Assembly (NCBI RefSeq): GCF_014212135.1
Contig: NZ_JACJVQ010000015.1
Coordinates: 1-64,000 of the forward strand
Length of the DNA: 64,000 nucleotides
Source of the DNA: Cohnella thailandensis
GTDB lineage: Bacteria; Bacillota; Bacilli; Paenibacillales; Paenibacillaceae
Direction of reading: 5' to 3'
Shown here: in pieces, positions 15,620 through 25,361 of the stretch
Layout: each line of letters starts with the position of its first letter
Numbering within the stretch: position 1 is the stretch's first letter
Notes under the pieces: model-generated
Told to the model about the DNA's origin: nothing
Seen by the model: only the letters and a program-made list of their open reading frames with translations
Databases searched by the model: none
Made by a program: the position numbers and the translations under genes

Positions 15620-16898
15620 GATAATAGAAGCCCATTGCTTTCATATGGTCTGCATTCATCATATTTCTTCCGTCAAACAGGTTCGCCTGCTTCATGGCCG
15701 ACTTTATTCCCGGCCAGTCGAGGTGACGGTACGCCTTCCATTCCGTGCAGAGGAAGACGGCGTCCGCGCCTTGCGCCGCCTCCTCCGGAGTGCCGCAAGA
15801 CGTTAGGGGCTGACGCGCCAAATCCGGCGGCAGCTTGGCGATCGGATCGTGAACGCGAACGTCGGCGTTCTCGGAGAGAAGGCTGCGGATGAGCCTCAGG
15901 GAGGGAGCTTCCCGGATATCGTCGGTATCGGGCTTAAAGGCAAGGCCTAGGACGGCGACGGTTTTGCCCTGGAAGCCCCCGAGGCGAACCCGCGCCTTGT
16001 TCAGCAAATGAAGGTATTGCGTCCGGTTGATCTCCGCCGCCTCTTCGAGCAAGCCGAGCCGGGCGCCGTTCTCCCGCGCGGTCTGCAGCAACCCGGCGAT
16101 GTCTTTGGGGAAGCAGGAGCCGCCGTATCCGATGCCGGCTCGCAGGAATAGAGCTCCGATTCGGGGATCGAGCCCGATCCCGCGAGCGATTTCGTTCACG
16201 TCGATGTCCAGGCTGTCGCACAAGCGGGCCAATTCGTTGATATAGGAAATCTTGGTGGCCAAGAATGCGTTAGAGGCGTATTTGATCATCTCGGCGGTAC
16301 GGGGAGTCGTGACGACGAACGGGCAATTCAGCGATGCGTACAGCTTGCGTACCGCTTGGACCGCCTCCTCGCCGTCGGCTCCGATAACGACCCGGTCCGG
16401 TTGGAAGGAATCGGCCAGGGCGCTTCCTTCCCTCAGAAACTCGGGATTGGAGGCGACATCGAACGGATGCGGAGAGGGCTGAGCGGAACGGATCCACTCG
16501 GCCACCTTGGCATGCGTTCCGACCGGGACCGTGCTTTTGACGATAACCAGCCGATACCCGTCGGCATGACGGCCGATCTCTTCGGAGATTTGGCGGATAT
16601 ACCGCATGTCTACGCTGCCGTCCGGAAGCGGAGGGGTTCCGACGCATATAAAGATAGCGTCGCATTGCCGGATCGCCTCGGAAGCGTCCGTCGTGAACCG
16701 AATGGAGGCCTGCTGCAGATGCTTGCGAAGCAGCTCTTCCAGTCCGTCTTCATAGAATGGGATCGAACCTTGCAGGAGCGTGCGGATCTTCTCCGCATCC
16801 GGATCGAGCCCCGTGACGTTCCAGCCCATGTCCGCCAACACGAGCGCGGTCGTGGTGCCCACGTATCCGGTGCCTGCGACCAATATGTTCATTTGCAA
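15600..16898 (-). CDS. ugd: UDP-glucose 6-dehydrogenase
   Basis: The protein has 432 residues. It oxidises UDP-glucose to UDP-glucuronate with two NAD+. It shows the N-terminal Rossmann loop AGTGYVGTTTALVLA, the KSTVPVGT and NPEFLREGSA segments and the catalytic Cys 262 in GGSCFPKD. Start choice is TTG at 16898, just after GGAG; ATG at 16892 is possible. It lies 61 bp downstream of a putative glycosyltransferase in a two-gene minus-strand operon. Its product is the substrate of the UDP-glucuronate 4-epimerase encoded at 28846, so the locus can probably supply UDP-GlcA and UDP-GalA. Confidence 0.92.
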   Translation of the reverse strand: MQMNILVAGTGYVGTTTALVLADMGWNVTGLDPDAEKIRTLLQGSIPFYEDGLEELLRKHLQQASIRFTTDASEAIRQCDAIFICVGTPPLPDGSVDMRYIRQISEEIGRHADGYRLVIVKSTVPVGTHAKVAEWIRSAQPSPHPFDVASNPEFLREGSALADSFQPDRVVIGADGEEAVQAVRKLYASLNCPFVVTTPRTAEMIKYASNAFLATKISYINELARLCDSLDIDVNEIARGIGLDPRIGALFLRAGIGYGGSCFPKDIAGLLQTARENGARLGLLEEAAEINRTQYLHLLNKARVRLGGFQGKTVAVLGLAFKPDTDDIREAPSLRLIRSLLSENADVRVHDPIAKLPPDLARQPLTSCGTPEEAAQGADAVFLCTEWKAYRHLDWPGIKSAMKQANLFDGRNMMNADHMKAMGFYYQGIGYR

Positions 16899-16959
16899 TC
16901 ATTCTCCTTCCAGAGGGAATCCGCTCGATCCTCCGCCGAAGCCGATCGGCTTGCCGCGC

Positions 16960-17748
16960 CTATTTGCCCTGCCTATTTGCCCGGTTTCGGATGGCGACCC
17001 TTGCATCGTTGCCGATATCTCGATAGATAGGATGAAATAAGGAATGGCGCGGCTTCTGGCGAAGGGTTCGTTTAACTTCGCCGGCGGTGAAGTGGGGGCG
17101 GTATCGAATCGAACCGTCGACGGAGGAAGGATACCGCTTGATCCGGGCTCCCAGCTTGCGGGCGAGGGATACATATAGAATCTCGACGATTCCGTTGGAC
17201 CGCGTACGCAGCAGCTTATCCCTGACCCGAAGAGATTTGCTGACCCGAACGATCTTTTCTACCAATCGCCTTCTGTAGATTTGCCCTACGTTAAAGCAGC
17301 ATAGAAGATTTTCTTTCTTTTTGAATACCGGCTTCCAGATGGCCCATTCCTTCTTGAAATTCCGATAGGGCAGCCAATCGTCCGTAGGAGGCCGAACCCT
17401 GACCCCCATGTAATCGCATTTTTTCATTTCTTTCTTGACGAACGATTCAAAGCCTTTCCTCGCAAACAAACAGTCCGAGTCCAGATTGATCAGATAGTCG
17501 AATTTATAATCCGTGTCCACCAGCCAGTCCATGACTTCCAGCATGTAAGTAGAGATAGACGTCGGGTAAACGAGTTTTTTGCTGGTCGGACAAACAGGCA
17601 CTCCTAGTCCTCGGCAAAGCTTCGGATCGTCGCCCCCGTTGTAAAGAACGATGGAGCTGTGAGGGCAGAAGCGGCGGATATTGTCGATCATGTCCTTCAA
17701 GGACTTTTTGTTGTTATGGACAAGGATGGCGAAGCAAATCTTGGACAT
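16960..17748 (-). CDS. Putative GT-A type glycosyltransferase
   Basis: The protein has 262 residues with ATG at 17748 and GGAAGGGTGA upstream. It begins ICFAILVHNN, then VLYNGGDDP, and has LINLDSDCLF, a D-x-D metal site placed as in GT-A enzymes; YMGVRVRPPTDDWLPYRNF follows. The pattern recalls family 14 or related transferases, but I cannot fix the family. The C-terminal 60 residues are basic. It is the first gene of a minus-strand pair with ugd, facing away from the GT2 gene at 18035. Confidence 0.7.
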   Translation of the reverse strand: MSKICFAILVHNNKKSLKDMIDNIRRFCPHSSIVLYNGGDDPKLCRGLGVPVCPTSKKLVYPTSISTYMLEVMDWLVDTDYKFDYLINLDSDCLFARKGFESFVKKEMKKCDYMGVRVRPPTDDWLPYRNFKKEWAIWKPVFKKKENLLCCFNVGQIYRRRLVEKIVRVSKSLRVRDKLLRTRSNGIVEILYVSLARKLGARIKRYPSSVDGSIRYRPHFTAGEVKRTLRQKPRHSLFHPIYRDIGNDARVAIRNRANRQGK

Positions 17749-18034
17749 GGCAGGCTGTCACCCTTCCGGTTAGAACTGAAGACTTCCTCTGCCAATCATT
17801 GTATTGACAAGCTTCAAGGAAAGTTCCGGACAGAAGTCTCCTCCGCGTATAAATCCCTCATTTGCAGAGGGACCATTCGCCCCGGTCATGCCTCAACCAA
17901 ACGAATGTACCTTTCCTTTTACCGGGACAGCTCATAAAATACAGGACCTGACTTGATAGAAGCCGGTCGAACGCTCTCTTGACCCAGGCAGACAGGCTTG
18001 TGAACATTCGCTATACAAGGAGGAGTAGAAAAGA
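17749..18034. other. Divergent intergenic region
   Basis: This 286-bp region separates oppositely directed glycosyltransferase genes and must hold promoters for both. I see no convincing sigma-A pair; a CATAAAATA element at 17933-17941 resembles a sigma-K -10 box but lacks an AC-type -35 at the right distance. AAGGAGGAG near 18018-18026 is the ribosome site of the plus-strand gene. Confidence 0.5.
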
Positions 18035-18838
18035 ATGCGCCCAAGCATGGTTACGGTTATCGTCCCGACCTATAACAAAGCCAAGTTTATCGCCCGAACC
18101 TTGCGATCCATACGCGATCAAACCTTTAAAGACTGGAAAGCCATCGTCATAGACGATCATTCGACGGACGATACCGTTGCGGTCGCTAAGAGACATATCG
18201 ATCCCAAGAAGATGAAGATCATCCGGAGAAAGAAGAACGAAGGGATCTGCCACTCCCTTAACGACGTGCTAAAGCACATCGATACCAAGTACTTCATTCA
18301 AGTGGACGGAGACGATTGGATATCCCCCAATACCCTTGAGATTCTTGTCAATCATATGGAGAAGAAGCCGCCCACTACCGCGCTGGCTTACGCCAATTGC
18401 GTTCATTGGAACTATAGGAACGGGAAGAATCGCTTCCGTAAGGTCGTGAAGGCCAAAGCTTTCAAGAATCGCTATGCGTTCGTCACTCATCCCGGAATGG
18501 TGTTCCCGCGCTTCTACCGGACCGAATGCGTGAAGAAGGTCGGCGGTTGGGAACTGGATAAGCTGACGAACGGCAAGCTGCTCGAGGATCGGCGAATGCT
18601 TCTAAGATTGTTGGATAAATATTCCTTTACTTATGTCGACCGGAATCTTTATCACTACCGGTACCATGGGAAAAACTTGAGCCACGTGAAGAACGCCGGA
18701 TTGTACAACAAACTGGTCAAGCACTTCACGGACAAGGCCCTGAAACGATGGGGAAGGTCTTACCGTGCCGTCTACTCGGTTCCCTCCGATTGGCTGCGAA
18801 TCAAACTCGTGCCGCGAGGGAAAGGAGGCAAAAAATAA
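18035..18838 (+). CDS. GT2-family glycosyltransferase
   Basis: The protein has 267 residues; ATG at 18035 follows AAGGAGGAG. It is a compact GT2 domain: VTVIVPTYNKAKFI, VIDDHSTDDT, IQVDGDDWISP as the metal site and HPGMVFPRFYRTECV near the acceptor side. The terminal region is Lys/Arg-rich. Its stop TAA overlaps the ATG of the next gene, a clear paralogue, so both arose by tandem duplication and are translated together. Donor and acceptor are not predictable. Confidence 0.87.
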   Translation: MRPSMVTVIVPTYNKAKFIARTLRSIRDQTFKDWKAIVIDDHSTDDTVAVAKRHIDPKKMKIIRRKKNEGICHSLNDVLKHIDTKYFIQVDGDDWISPNTLEILVNHMEKKPPTTALAYANCVHWNYRNGKNRFRKVVKAKAFKNRYAFVTHPGMVFPRFYRTECVKKVGGWELDKLTNGKLLEDRRMLLRLLDKYSFTYVDRNLYHYRYHGKNLSHVKNAGLYNKLVKHFTDKALKRWGRSYRAVYSVPSDWLRIKLVPRGKGGKK

Positions 18839-19632
18839 TGGCAAAGGTAACGGTCGTCATTCCTTTTCTGAATCGCCAGAAGCTTCTCGTCAAGGCTCTT
18901 CGCAGCGTATTCCGCCAGACCTACAAGGATTGGAAAGTGATTCTGGTCGACGACGGGTCCAAGGAACGATATTCGCAGCGCTTAAAGAGATACTTGAGGG
19001 ATCCCCGGGTGAAACTAATCCGAAATCGGAAGAACCTGGGCCAATCCCGGAGTTTAAATGCCGCGTTGGCCGTCGTCGACACTCCCTATATGATTCAATT
19101 GGACAGCGACGACATGTTTTTTCCGAATACGTTGGAGCTTCTCGTCAAGGCGGCGGATAAGCTGCCTAAGAACGTGGCGGTCATTAGCGGGAACGTGCTT
19201 GTCGTCTGGGAGAATGAAAAGGGAAAAGTTATCCGCAAGAAGCTAAAAAAAGGCCGTTCCTTCTCCGACCGTTACGAATTTCTTATCGCGAACCGAAATC
19301 TAATTCCCCGATTCTATCGAACCTCCGCGTTGCGGAAAGTCGGTGGCTGGCCGATCAAGGATCCGTACAAAGGCCGATACCGGGAGGACATGTTAATGCT
19401 CTATCGGCTTATCGGTCGGTTTCGTTTCCATTGGATCGATAAAAATCTTTATATTCAGCGGGTCCATCGTTCCAACCTGACTCTCAAGAGAAAAGAGCTG
19501 CACCGGACCGTCGAATGGTCGGTGAACAACGCTTTGAAGAGATGGGGAGGCCAATATCGGCCGGTGTTCACGGTGACCAAAGACGGTTGGAAGAAAGTCA
19601 AAAAGCTGATTCCGAAATGGAAGAAACAGTGA
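18838..19632 (+). CDS. GT2-family glycosyltransferase, paralogue of the preceding gene
   Basis: The protein has 264 residues from ATG at 18838, which shares its A with the previous stop codon; AAAGGAGG lies just upstream. Motifs: VTVVIPFLNRQ, VILVDDGSKE, MIQLDSDDMFFP and RFYRTSALRKVGGW. The C-terminus is strongly basic (KKVKKLIPKWKKQ). Very similar to the 18035 protein along its length. It is followed 38 bp later by a third, more divergent GT2 gene. Confidence 0.87.
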   Translation: MAKVTVVIPFLNRQKLLVKALRSVFRQTYKDWKVILVDDGSKERYSQRLKRYLRDPRVKLIRNRKNLGQSRSLNAALAVVDTPYMIQLDSDDMFFPNTLELLVKAADKLPKNVAVISGNVLVVWENEKGKVIRKKLKKGRSFSDRYEFLIANRNLIPRFYRTSALRKVGGWPIKDPYKGRYREDMLMLYRLIGRFRFHWIDKNLYIQRVHRSNLTLKRKELHRTVEWSVNNALKRWGGQYRPVFTVTKDGWKKVKKLIPKWKKQ

Positions 19633-19670
19633 GCCGGCTATCGAATCTCTCAAGGGAGGGAGAAGACGGG

Positions 19671-20363
19671 ATGGTCTCCATTATTACCTGCACGATGAGA
19701 CCTAACTACATGAATAGAATATTCCGGAATTACGAGAGGCAATCAGCCAAAAACAAAGAACTGATCATTATCCTTAACCGGGATAGCATGGACCTAGCCA
19801 AATGGAGAAAACGCGCGAAAAATTACCAAAATGTTAGAGTCTATCAAGTGCCTGAGAAGTGGAAATTAGGCAAATGTTTGAACTACGGCATTAGGAAAGC
19901 GAAACACAGGCTCATCGCCAAATTCGACGACGACGACTATTATGCCCCCGCTTATTTGAAGGAATCGCTTCGCGCGCTCGCCAAAAAGAAAGCCTCCATC
20001 GTCGGAAAGAACGCCTCGTACGTTTATTTCGAAGAAAAAAAAGCTCTGATGTTATATAGAGAAGGGGGAGAGAAGAAGTATCGCAAAAGGCTCAAAGGAG
20101 GCACGCTCGTCTTCCGAAAGTCGGTATGGGAAAAGGTGAAGTTCGACGAAAGGCAACCGAACGGAAGCGATCAGGACTTCTTGAGAAGGTGCAGAAAAAA
20201 GGGCTACCGGGTCTACTCCGTTTCCAAATACAATTATGTTTGCATTAGAAGAAAAAACATTCGCTCGCATACGCAAAAAACCAAAACGAGGGAATACATG
20301 GCCAGATGCAAAATGATCCGCCGCACCCGAAACTTCATCCCGATCATAACCCGCAATGGATAA
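19671..20363 (+). CDS. Small GT2-family glycosyltransferase
   Basis: The protein has 230 residues from ATG at 19671 after GGGAGGGAG; earlier in-frame starts fall inside the preceding gene. It is a short GT-A domain: MVSIITCTMRPNYM, IIILNRDSMD, LIAKFDDDDYYAP as the metal site, and NGSDQDFLRRCRKKGY. It has many Lys codons in A-rich runs, giving a lower GC content by eye than neighbouring genes, a possible sign of separate origin. A strong bidirectional terminator follows. Confidence 0.82.
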   Translation: MVSIITCTMRPNYMNRIFRNYERQSAKNKELIIILNRDSMDLAKWRKRAKNYQNVRVYQVPEKWKLGKCLNYGIRKAKHRLIAKFDDDDYYAPAYLKESLRALAKKKASIVGKNASYVYFEEKKALMLYREGGEKKYRKRLKGGTLVFRKSVWEKVKFDERQPNGSDQDFLRRCRKKGYRVYSVSKYNYVCIRRKNIRSHTQKTKTREYMARCKMIRRTRNFIPIITRNG

Positions 20364-20364
20364 T

Positions 20365-20405
20365 AAAACGACCTTTCCGCCTTACTGAAGCGGAAAGGTC
20401 GTTTT
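20365..20405. terminator. Bidirectional rho-independent terminator
   Basis: A perfect 16-bp stem (AAAACGACCTTTCCGC at 20365-20380 with its complement at 20390-20405) has an A run on one side and TTTTT on the other, so it can serve both converging transcripts. Confidence 0.92.
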
Positions 20406-20430
20406 TGCGTCACTTTAGGGGGATTTGTTC

Positions 20431-21729
20431 TTAGGCCCCGTTGTTATAATGCCTGCCGCCGCCTCCGAATCGAACGACCTTGGCCTTGCCGTTCAACCCT
20501 TTGGTGAGGTTGCGTGTGTCATAGACCAACGGAGCGTGATCGAGAATGAACGGAATCGGCAGCTTGGAATGCTCGGTCGCGAGGATTACGCAATCGGTAT
20601 TCTCCAGAATTTGTTCGGTTAGCTCTACGCTGCGAAGCTCAAGCCCGTTTAAGGCGAGAGAGGGGACAAAAGGATCGTAATAGGATATCCGGCTTCTTTG
20701 TTCCGCTAGCAGCTGCAGGATTTCGACGGCGGCGGATTCCCGCACGTCGTTAATGTTCTTTTTGTAAGCGACGCCGACGACCAGGATCCGCGCTCCTTCC
20801 AAGCTAGCTCCCGGCAAGCAGTCTTGGACCTGCTTCACGATATGGGAAGGCATCCTGCCGTTCAGGTCGGTGGAGGCTTCGATAAAGATGCTGCTCATGC
20901 CGATCTCTTTCGCCTTCCATTGGAGGTATAGAGGATCCACCGGAATACAGTGTCCCCCGATGCCGGGTCCCGGATAGAACGCCGAGAACCCGTATGGCTT
21001 CGTCCCGGCGGCCGCGATGACCTCCCAGACGTCGACGTTCATTCGATCGCACAGGATGGCGAACTCGTTGATAAACGAAATATTGATGAAGCGATAGGAG
21101 TTCTCCAATAATTTCGCGAGCTCGGCCGCTTCGGTCGACGATACGGGAACGACCTGGTCGAACACGCGCTCGTACACCTGGGAAACTCTCCGCACGCAAG
21201 CCTCCGTAACTCCGCTTACGATCTTGGGAACCGTACGGAAGGGATGGTCTCCGTTGCCTGGATCGATACGCTCGGGCGAATAGCCCAGATAATAATCTTC
21301 GCCGACCATCAAGCCTTTCTCTTCGAACATCGGCCTTAAGATCTCGCTGGTCGTGCCCGGGTAGGTGGAGCTTTCCAGCACGATAATATGCCCTTGCCGA
21401 ACGTATTCGGCGATTGCCGTTCCGGCTCGAATCAGGTAGCTCAAATCGGGAGTATGCTGTTTGTTGAGCGGAGTAGGAACGCAGATGACGATGACGTCGA
21501 CATGGGCGATCGAAGCAAAATGCTCCGTGACGTCGAATCGGCCCGAATTTACGGCTTTGCTAAGCAGTTCATCCTCGATATCCGGCAAATAACTTTTCCC
21601 CCGGCGGATCGAATCGAGCTTTCTCCTATCCAGGTCGATTCCTATTAACGAGTGGCCTTCATGGTGGAATGCCAATGCCAGAGGAAGCCCGACATATCCG
21701 AGCCCGACTACAGCTATCGATTGAACCAA
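20431..21729 (-). CDS. UDP-N-acetyl-hexosamine 6-dehydrogenase (WbpA-like)
   Basis: Start TTG at 21729 is chosen because AAAGGTGG lies about 8 bp before it; GTG at 21741 overlaps that ribosome site. This gives 432 residues. It belongs to the UDP-GlcNAc/ManNAc dehydrogenase branch: VVGLGYVGLPLALAF, ICVPTPLN, LESSTYPGTT, GYSPERIDPGN and the catalytic Cys in GIGGHCIPVDP. It would make UDP-HexNAcA for an N-acetylated uronic acid. It stands alone on the minus strand between the GT2 trio and the phosphonate operon. UDP-GlcNAc versus UDP-ManNAc cannot be settled by eye. Confidence 0.88.
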   Translation of the reverse strand: MVQSIAVVGLGYVGLPLALAFHHEGHSLIGIDLDRRKLDSIRRGKSYLPDIEDELLSKAVNSGRFDVTEHFASIAHVDVIVICVPTPLNKQHTPDLSYLIRAGTAIAEYVRQGHIIVLESSTYPGTTSEILRPMFEEKGLMVGEDYYLGYSPERIDPGNGDHPFRTVPKIVSGVTEACVRRVSQVYERVFDQVVPVSSTEAAELAKLLENSYRFINISFINEFAILCDRMNVDVWEVIAAAGTKPYGFSAFYPGPGIGGHCIPVDPLYLQWKAKEIGMSSIFIEASTDLNGRMPSHIVKQVQDCLPGASLEGARILVVGVAYKKNINDVRESAAVEILQLLAEQRSRISYYDPFVPSLALNGLELRSVELTEQILENTDCVILATEHSKLPIPFILDHAPLVYDTRNLTKGLNGKAKVVRFGGGGRHYNNGA

Positions 21730-21900
21730 TTGAGCACCCACCTTTATTTTCCATATTGCTATATGGTATGCAGCCGAGAAGGACTTGCTCTGGGCATTCT
21801 TGTCCGAAATGGATGAATCGCCTTATGAAGAAGTCCAATCCTCGCCTGCTAGTCCACATAAGCTGAAGGTATCAAAGCTTAATTCGAAAGAGGGATGACC

Positions 21901-23187
21901 GTGAAGGTAGAATACCGATTCGCCCCGGGCTTACTCGGCATGACTTTCCGTCCGGAAGAGGGAGAAGGGATGGATTCCTCGCAAAAGGTGAAGATGGGCA
22001 ATCGAACGTGCACGACCTATTTGCCCGACGGACTTAACCTACGTACCTTGCATCCGGACGTGTTGGGCTTGGTTGCCTTGCTTATTGCCTATCCGTATAC
22101 GAAGTCAAGAATGACCTTGCCTTACGGCGTCAGCCAAGCCTTCCACAATGAAGTGAAAAAGACAACAAACATAAGCATGCTTCCGATAGATGCCGGATTG
22201 AAACCGAGAAAGGCAAGCGCAAGTTCCGTCCCGGCCTTAGCTTACAGCGGTGGCATCGATTGTACGGCTTGCTTAGTGGTTATGCCCTCCAATACCTGTT
22301 GCGTATTCCATGAACGTACGTACCCGAAGGGCCATGCGCATAATATGAAAGCTGCGATTCATGCTTGCCAATCGCTGCAGCAGTCCGGACGCAAAGTGTA
22401 CAGAATCAGATCCGACTTTGACGATGTGCGAGACCCGAAAGGATTTGCGGTCGAAATGTCGACCGCGATCCCGGCATTGCTGTTGTCGGACTTTCTCGAG
22501 TTTGATAGCGTCGCGATCGGATCTCATTTGGAGTATTTTATCGACCACTCTCGTTTTTATGAAAATAGAACGTACTCGATCCAATGGGAAAATCTTTTCC
22601 GCGCGGTGGATATTCAACTGAATCAGCCAATGGGAGGGGTTACCTCAATCGGGACTTACAAAATCGTGATGAAGTCGCCTTACATTCGGTTCGCGGAATC
22701 TTGCACGAGCGGATCGGTAGGGAAGCCGTGCATGAAATGCTTCAAATGCTTCCGCAAGCAGTTGATCAAGCTGGCGCTGCAGAGAAAACCCGTCAGCGAT
22801 GCATGGTTGGATCAATGCTTTCAAACCAAGGGCATTCGCGACAAACTGCAAAAGTTTCCGATTTTCTTCGAAAACGTGATGACTTACAATACGGCTCACT
22901 ACAGCGGAAACCATCCGTTAATGATCTTGCTGAAGCGAAAAACGCGGGGCGACATTACGGATGTAAGCTGGATGGAGAAATGGCATCGTCCGAGCGGGAA
23001 GCTTATTCCGACCCGGTATCGGCCGGAAATAGACAAGAACATAAGGAGATATTTGAAGGTAATGACGGATGAGGACGAGATGAAAGTGGCGAAGTGGAAA
23101 CGAGATTTTGAACGACTGCCGGAGATGCCCGCGATCAAAAAACATCATAGCGCATTTGTTCATGCGATTCGTAACTTCAATTGCTAG
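21901..23187 (+). CDS. QueC-like PP-loop protein of unknown substrate
   Basis: The protein has 428 residues from GTG at 21901; ATG at 21895 is closer to the GAAAGAGGG ribosome site. Two features stand out. First, YSGGIDCTA is a PP-loop (SGGxD-S/T) as in ATP pyrophosphatases that adenylate a carboxylate or carbonyl, with Cys in place of the usual Ser. Second, near the middle lies SCTSGSVGKPCMKCFKC, the C-x8-C-x2-C-x2-C spacing of the QueC zinc site. The rest does not match QueC closely. It precedes the phosphonate operon by 123 bp, so a role in modifying or attaching the phosphonate, or an unrelated nitrile or amide-forming step, is possible. Function is not established. Confidence 0.72.
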   Translation: MKVEYRFAPGLLGMTFRPEEGEGMDSSQKVKMGNRTCTTYLPDGLNLRTLHPDVLGLVALLIAYPYTKSRMTLPYGVSQAFHNEVKKTTNISMLPIDAGLKPRKASASSVPALAYSGGIDCTACLVVMPSNTCCVFHERTYPKGHAHNMKAAIHACQSLQQSGRKVYRIRSDFDDVRDPKGFAVEMSTAIPALLLSDFLEFDSVAIGSHLEYFIDHSRFYENRTYSIQWENLFRAVDIQLNQPMGGVTSIGTYKIVMKSPYIRFAESCTSGSVGKPCMKCFKCFRKQLIKLALQRKPVSDAWLDQCFQTKGIRDKLQKFPIFFENVMTYNTAHYSGNHPLMILLKRKTRGDITDVSWMEKWHRPSGKLIPTRYRPEIDKNIRRYLKVMTDEDEMKVAKWKRDFERLPEMPAIKKHHSAFVHAIRNFNC

Positions 23188-23310
23188 CATAGACTGCTTT
23201 CTAATCGTGGGGGTTTTATTTGGTCATATGGAGGAATGCCGTGGCAAATCAACCGTAGGCCAACATAATTTATCTTGACATTCATTCGCAAGCGCCTAGG
23301 GGGTGTCAAG

Positions 23311-24201
23311 ATGAATAAAACTTCGCAACTTAAACAATCCATTGTATCGAATCGTTTGGAATTTCTCATGGAAGCCCATGATGCCTTGTCGGCCATCATA
23401 GTCGAAGAAGCCGGATTCAAAGGCATTTGGGCCAGCGGATTATCCATGTCGGCGGCGATGGGCGTTCGGGACAATAATGAAGTTTCCTGGACACAGGTTA
23501 TTGACATTCTGGAATTCATGAGCGATGCGACTTCCATTCCAATTCTGCTTGACGGCGATACGGGATACGGAAATTTCAACAACGCCCGGCGTTTGGTCAA
23601 AAAGCTCGAACAAAGGGGAATTGCCGGAGTCTGCATAGAAGATAAGCAGTTTCCGAAATCGAATTCGTTTATCGAAGGAAAAGCGCAGCCGCTTGCCTCC
23701 ATAGAAGAATTCAGCGGAAAAATCAAAGCGATGAAAGACGGGCAACAGGATGAAGATTTTGTCGTCGTAGCCAGGGTGGAGGCGCTGATCGCGGGCCTCG
23801 GGATGGAGGAGGCGCTGCGGCGTGCGGAGGCCTATCGGTTAGCGGGGGCCGATGCCGTTCTCATTCACAGCAAAAAGTCGGATGTCTCCGAAATAGAGGC
23901 GTTCATGAAGGAATGGGGCGGCAGGCATCCGGTCGTCATCGTACCGACCAAATATTATTCTACCCCAACTTCCCGCTTTCGCGAACTAGGCGTGAATGCC
24001 GTTATCTGGGCGAACCACAATTTACGTGCGTCGGTTGCAGCCATGCAGGAAGTATCCCAGCGAATTTTTCGGGAACAAAGCTTGATTAGCGTGGAAGACG
24101 ACGTGGCAGCCCTGGAAGAAATATTCCGGTTGCAAAAGATGGAAGAATTGCAGGCGGCAGAAGAAAGATATCTTCCGAAGGGGGATAGAGAGCGGAAATG
24201 A
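23311..24201 (+). CDS. pepM: Phosphoenolpyruvate mutase
   Basis: The protein has 296 residues from ATG at 23311 (upstream TTG starts lack a ribosome site). It converts PEP to phosphonopyruvate, the C-P bond-forming step of nearly all phosphonate biosynthesis. The isocitrate-lyase-like barrel shows LDGDTGYGN (Asp 81, Asp 83) for metal binding and [10 protein letters not shown] (110-119), the sequence that distinguishes PEP mutase from other family members. Its TGA overlaps the ATG of the decarboxylase gene, which pulls the unfavourable equilibrium forward. Confidence 0.94.
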   Translation: MNKTSQLKQSIVSNRLEFLMEAHDALSAIIVEEAGFKGIWASGLSMSAAMGVRDNNEVSWTQVIDILEFMSDATSIPILLDGDTGYGNFNNARRLVKKLEQRGIAGVCIEDKQFPKSNSFIEGKAQPLASIEEFSGKIKAMKDGQQDEDFVVVARVEALIAGLGMEEALRRAEAYRLAGADAVLIHSKKSDVSEIEAFMKEWGGRHPVVIVPTKYYSTPTSRFRELGVNAVIWANHNLRASVAAMQEVSQRIFREQSLISVEDDVAALEEIFRLQKMEELQAAEERYLPKGDRERK

Positions 24202-25361
24202 TCGATACGAGAACATGGGGACGGCAATTGCTGAATTTGGGCTATTCCTTATATGTCGGAGTTCCCTGTTCTTATCTGAAAAGCCTTATTAACTACGCCA
24301 TCAATGAGTGCGAATATATCGGCGCAGCCAATGAAGGAGATGCCGTAGCTATAGCATCCGGCGCCAGTCTAGGAAGTCGTAAAGCGATTGTTCTTATGCA
24401 AAATTCGGGCTTGGCGAACGCCCTCTCGCCTCTGGTGTCGCTCAATTATCCGTTCCGGATTCCCGTACTCGGATTTATCAGCCTTCGGGGAGAGCCTGGT
24501 TACCCCGACGAGCCGCAGCATGAGCTGATGGGACAAATCACGACGCAAATGCTGAGCTTATTGAAGATTCGTTGGGAGATACTGTCGGACGATCTGGAGC
24601 AAGCGAAGCGGCAACTAATTGAAGCTGACCGAGAAATCGAACGCGGAGGTTCCTTTTTCTTTGTCGTACGCAAGGGAACATTCGCGGATGAGCCTTTGAA
24701 GAAACAGGAAGTATCTACCGGCCGAAACGCCGCAAAGAAGAGGAAGGAAGCGCCGGATCAACTGCCTTCCCGATATGACGCGCTGACCGTTATCGCTAGC
24801 CTGGCAGATAGCAGCACGGTTCAGCTTGCCACAACCGGCAAAACGGGAAGGGAGTTGTACGAGATCGAGGATGCTCCCAATCGGTTGTACATGGTCGGTT
24901 CCATGGGCTGTATCGGTTCTCTGGGTCTAGGACTGGCGGTAAGCGCTCCAGAATTCGATGTGGTTACGATTGACGGGGACGGCTCGCTGCTAATGCGGAT
25001 GGGAAGCTTGGCCACGATCGGGTACTGCCATCCGAGTAATCTGCTGCATCTTGTTTTGGATAATAACTCGCACGATTCGACCGGAGGTCAACGTACCGTT
25101 TCCCATCAAACGGATTTTGTAGAGATCGCGGCCGCTTGCAAGTATGAAACTGCCCTCTACGTGCATAACCTGGACGAATTGAAGTCTGCTATCCTCGAAT
25201 GGAAAAGGACAAAAGGGTTAACGTTCATCCATATGCGGATTGCCAAAGGCTCCAAGTCTCCGCTCGGTCGCCCGAATATCAAGCCTCATGAAGTGAACCA
25301 GAGGCTGCGAAGCTTTATTGAGCGGCGCCGCCTCGCAGGGAAGACGGAGAATTCGCCATGA
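24198..25361 (+). CDS. ppd: Phosphonopyruvate decarboxylase
   Basis: The protein has 387 residues and overlaps pepM by ATGA. It is a thiamine-diphosphate enzyme converting phosphonopyruvate to phosphonoacetaldehyde. The N-terminal PYR domain has [12 protein letters not shown] and [14 protein letters not shown] with the catalytic Glu; the C-terminal PP domain has [13 protein letters not shown] followed about 25 residues later by [11 protein letters not shown], the GDG-x(n)-NN metal-ThDP motif. The stop overlaps the start of phnW. Gene order and overlap make the assignment firm. Confidence 0.93.
   Translation: MIDTRTWGRQLLNLGYSLYVGVPCSYLKSLINYAINECEYIGAANEGDAVAIASGASLGSRKAIVLMQNSGLANALSPLVSLNYPFRIPVLGFISLRGEPGYPDEPQHELMGQITTQMLSLLKIRWEILSDDLEQAKRQLIEADREIERGGSFFFVVRKGTFADEPLKKQEVSTGRNAAKKRKEAPDQLPSRYDALTVIASLADSSTVQLATTGKTGRELYEIEDAPNRLYMVGSMGCIGSLGLGLAVSAPEFDVVTIDGDGSLLMRMGSLATIGYCHPSNLLHLVLDNNSHDSTGGQRTVSHQTDFVEIAAACKYETALYVHNLDELKSAILEWKRTKGLTFIHMRIAKGSKSPLGRPNIKPHEVNQRLRSFIERRRLAGKTENSP

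Noticed and set aside
17933..17941. CATAAAATA as a sigma-K -10 box
   Set aside because: No AC-type -35 is found at 15-17 bp, so the match is too weak to annotate as a promoter.
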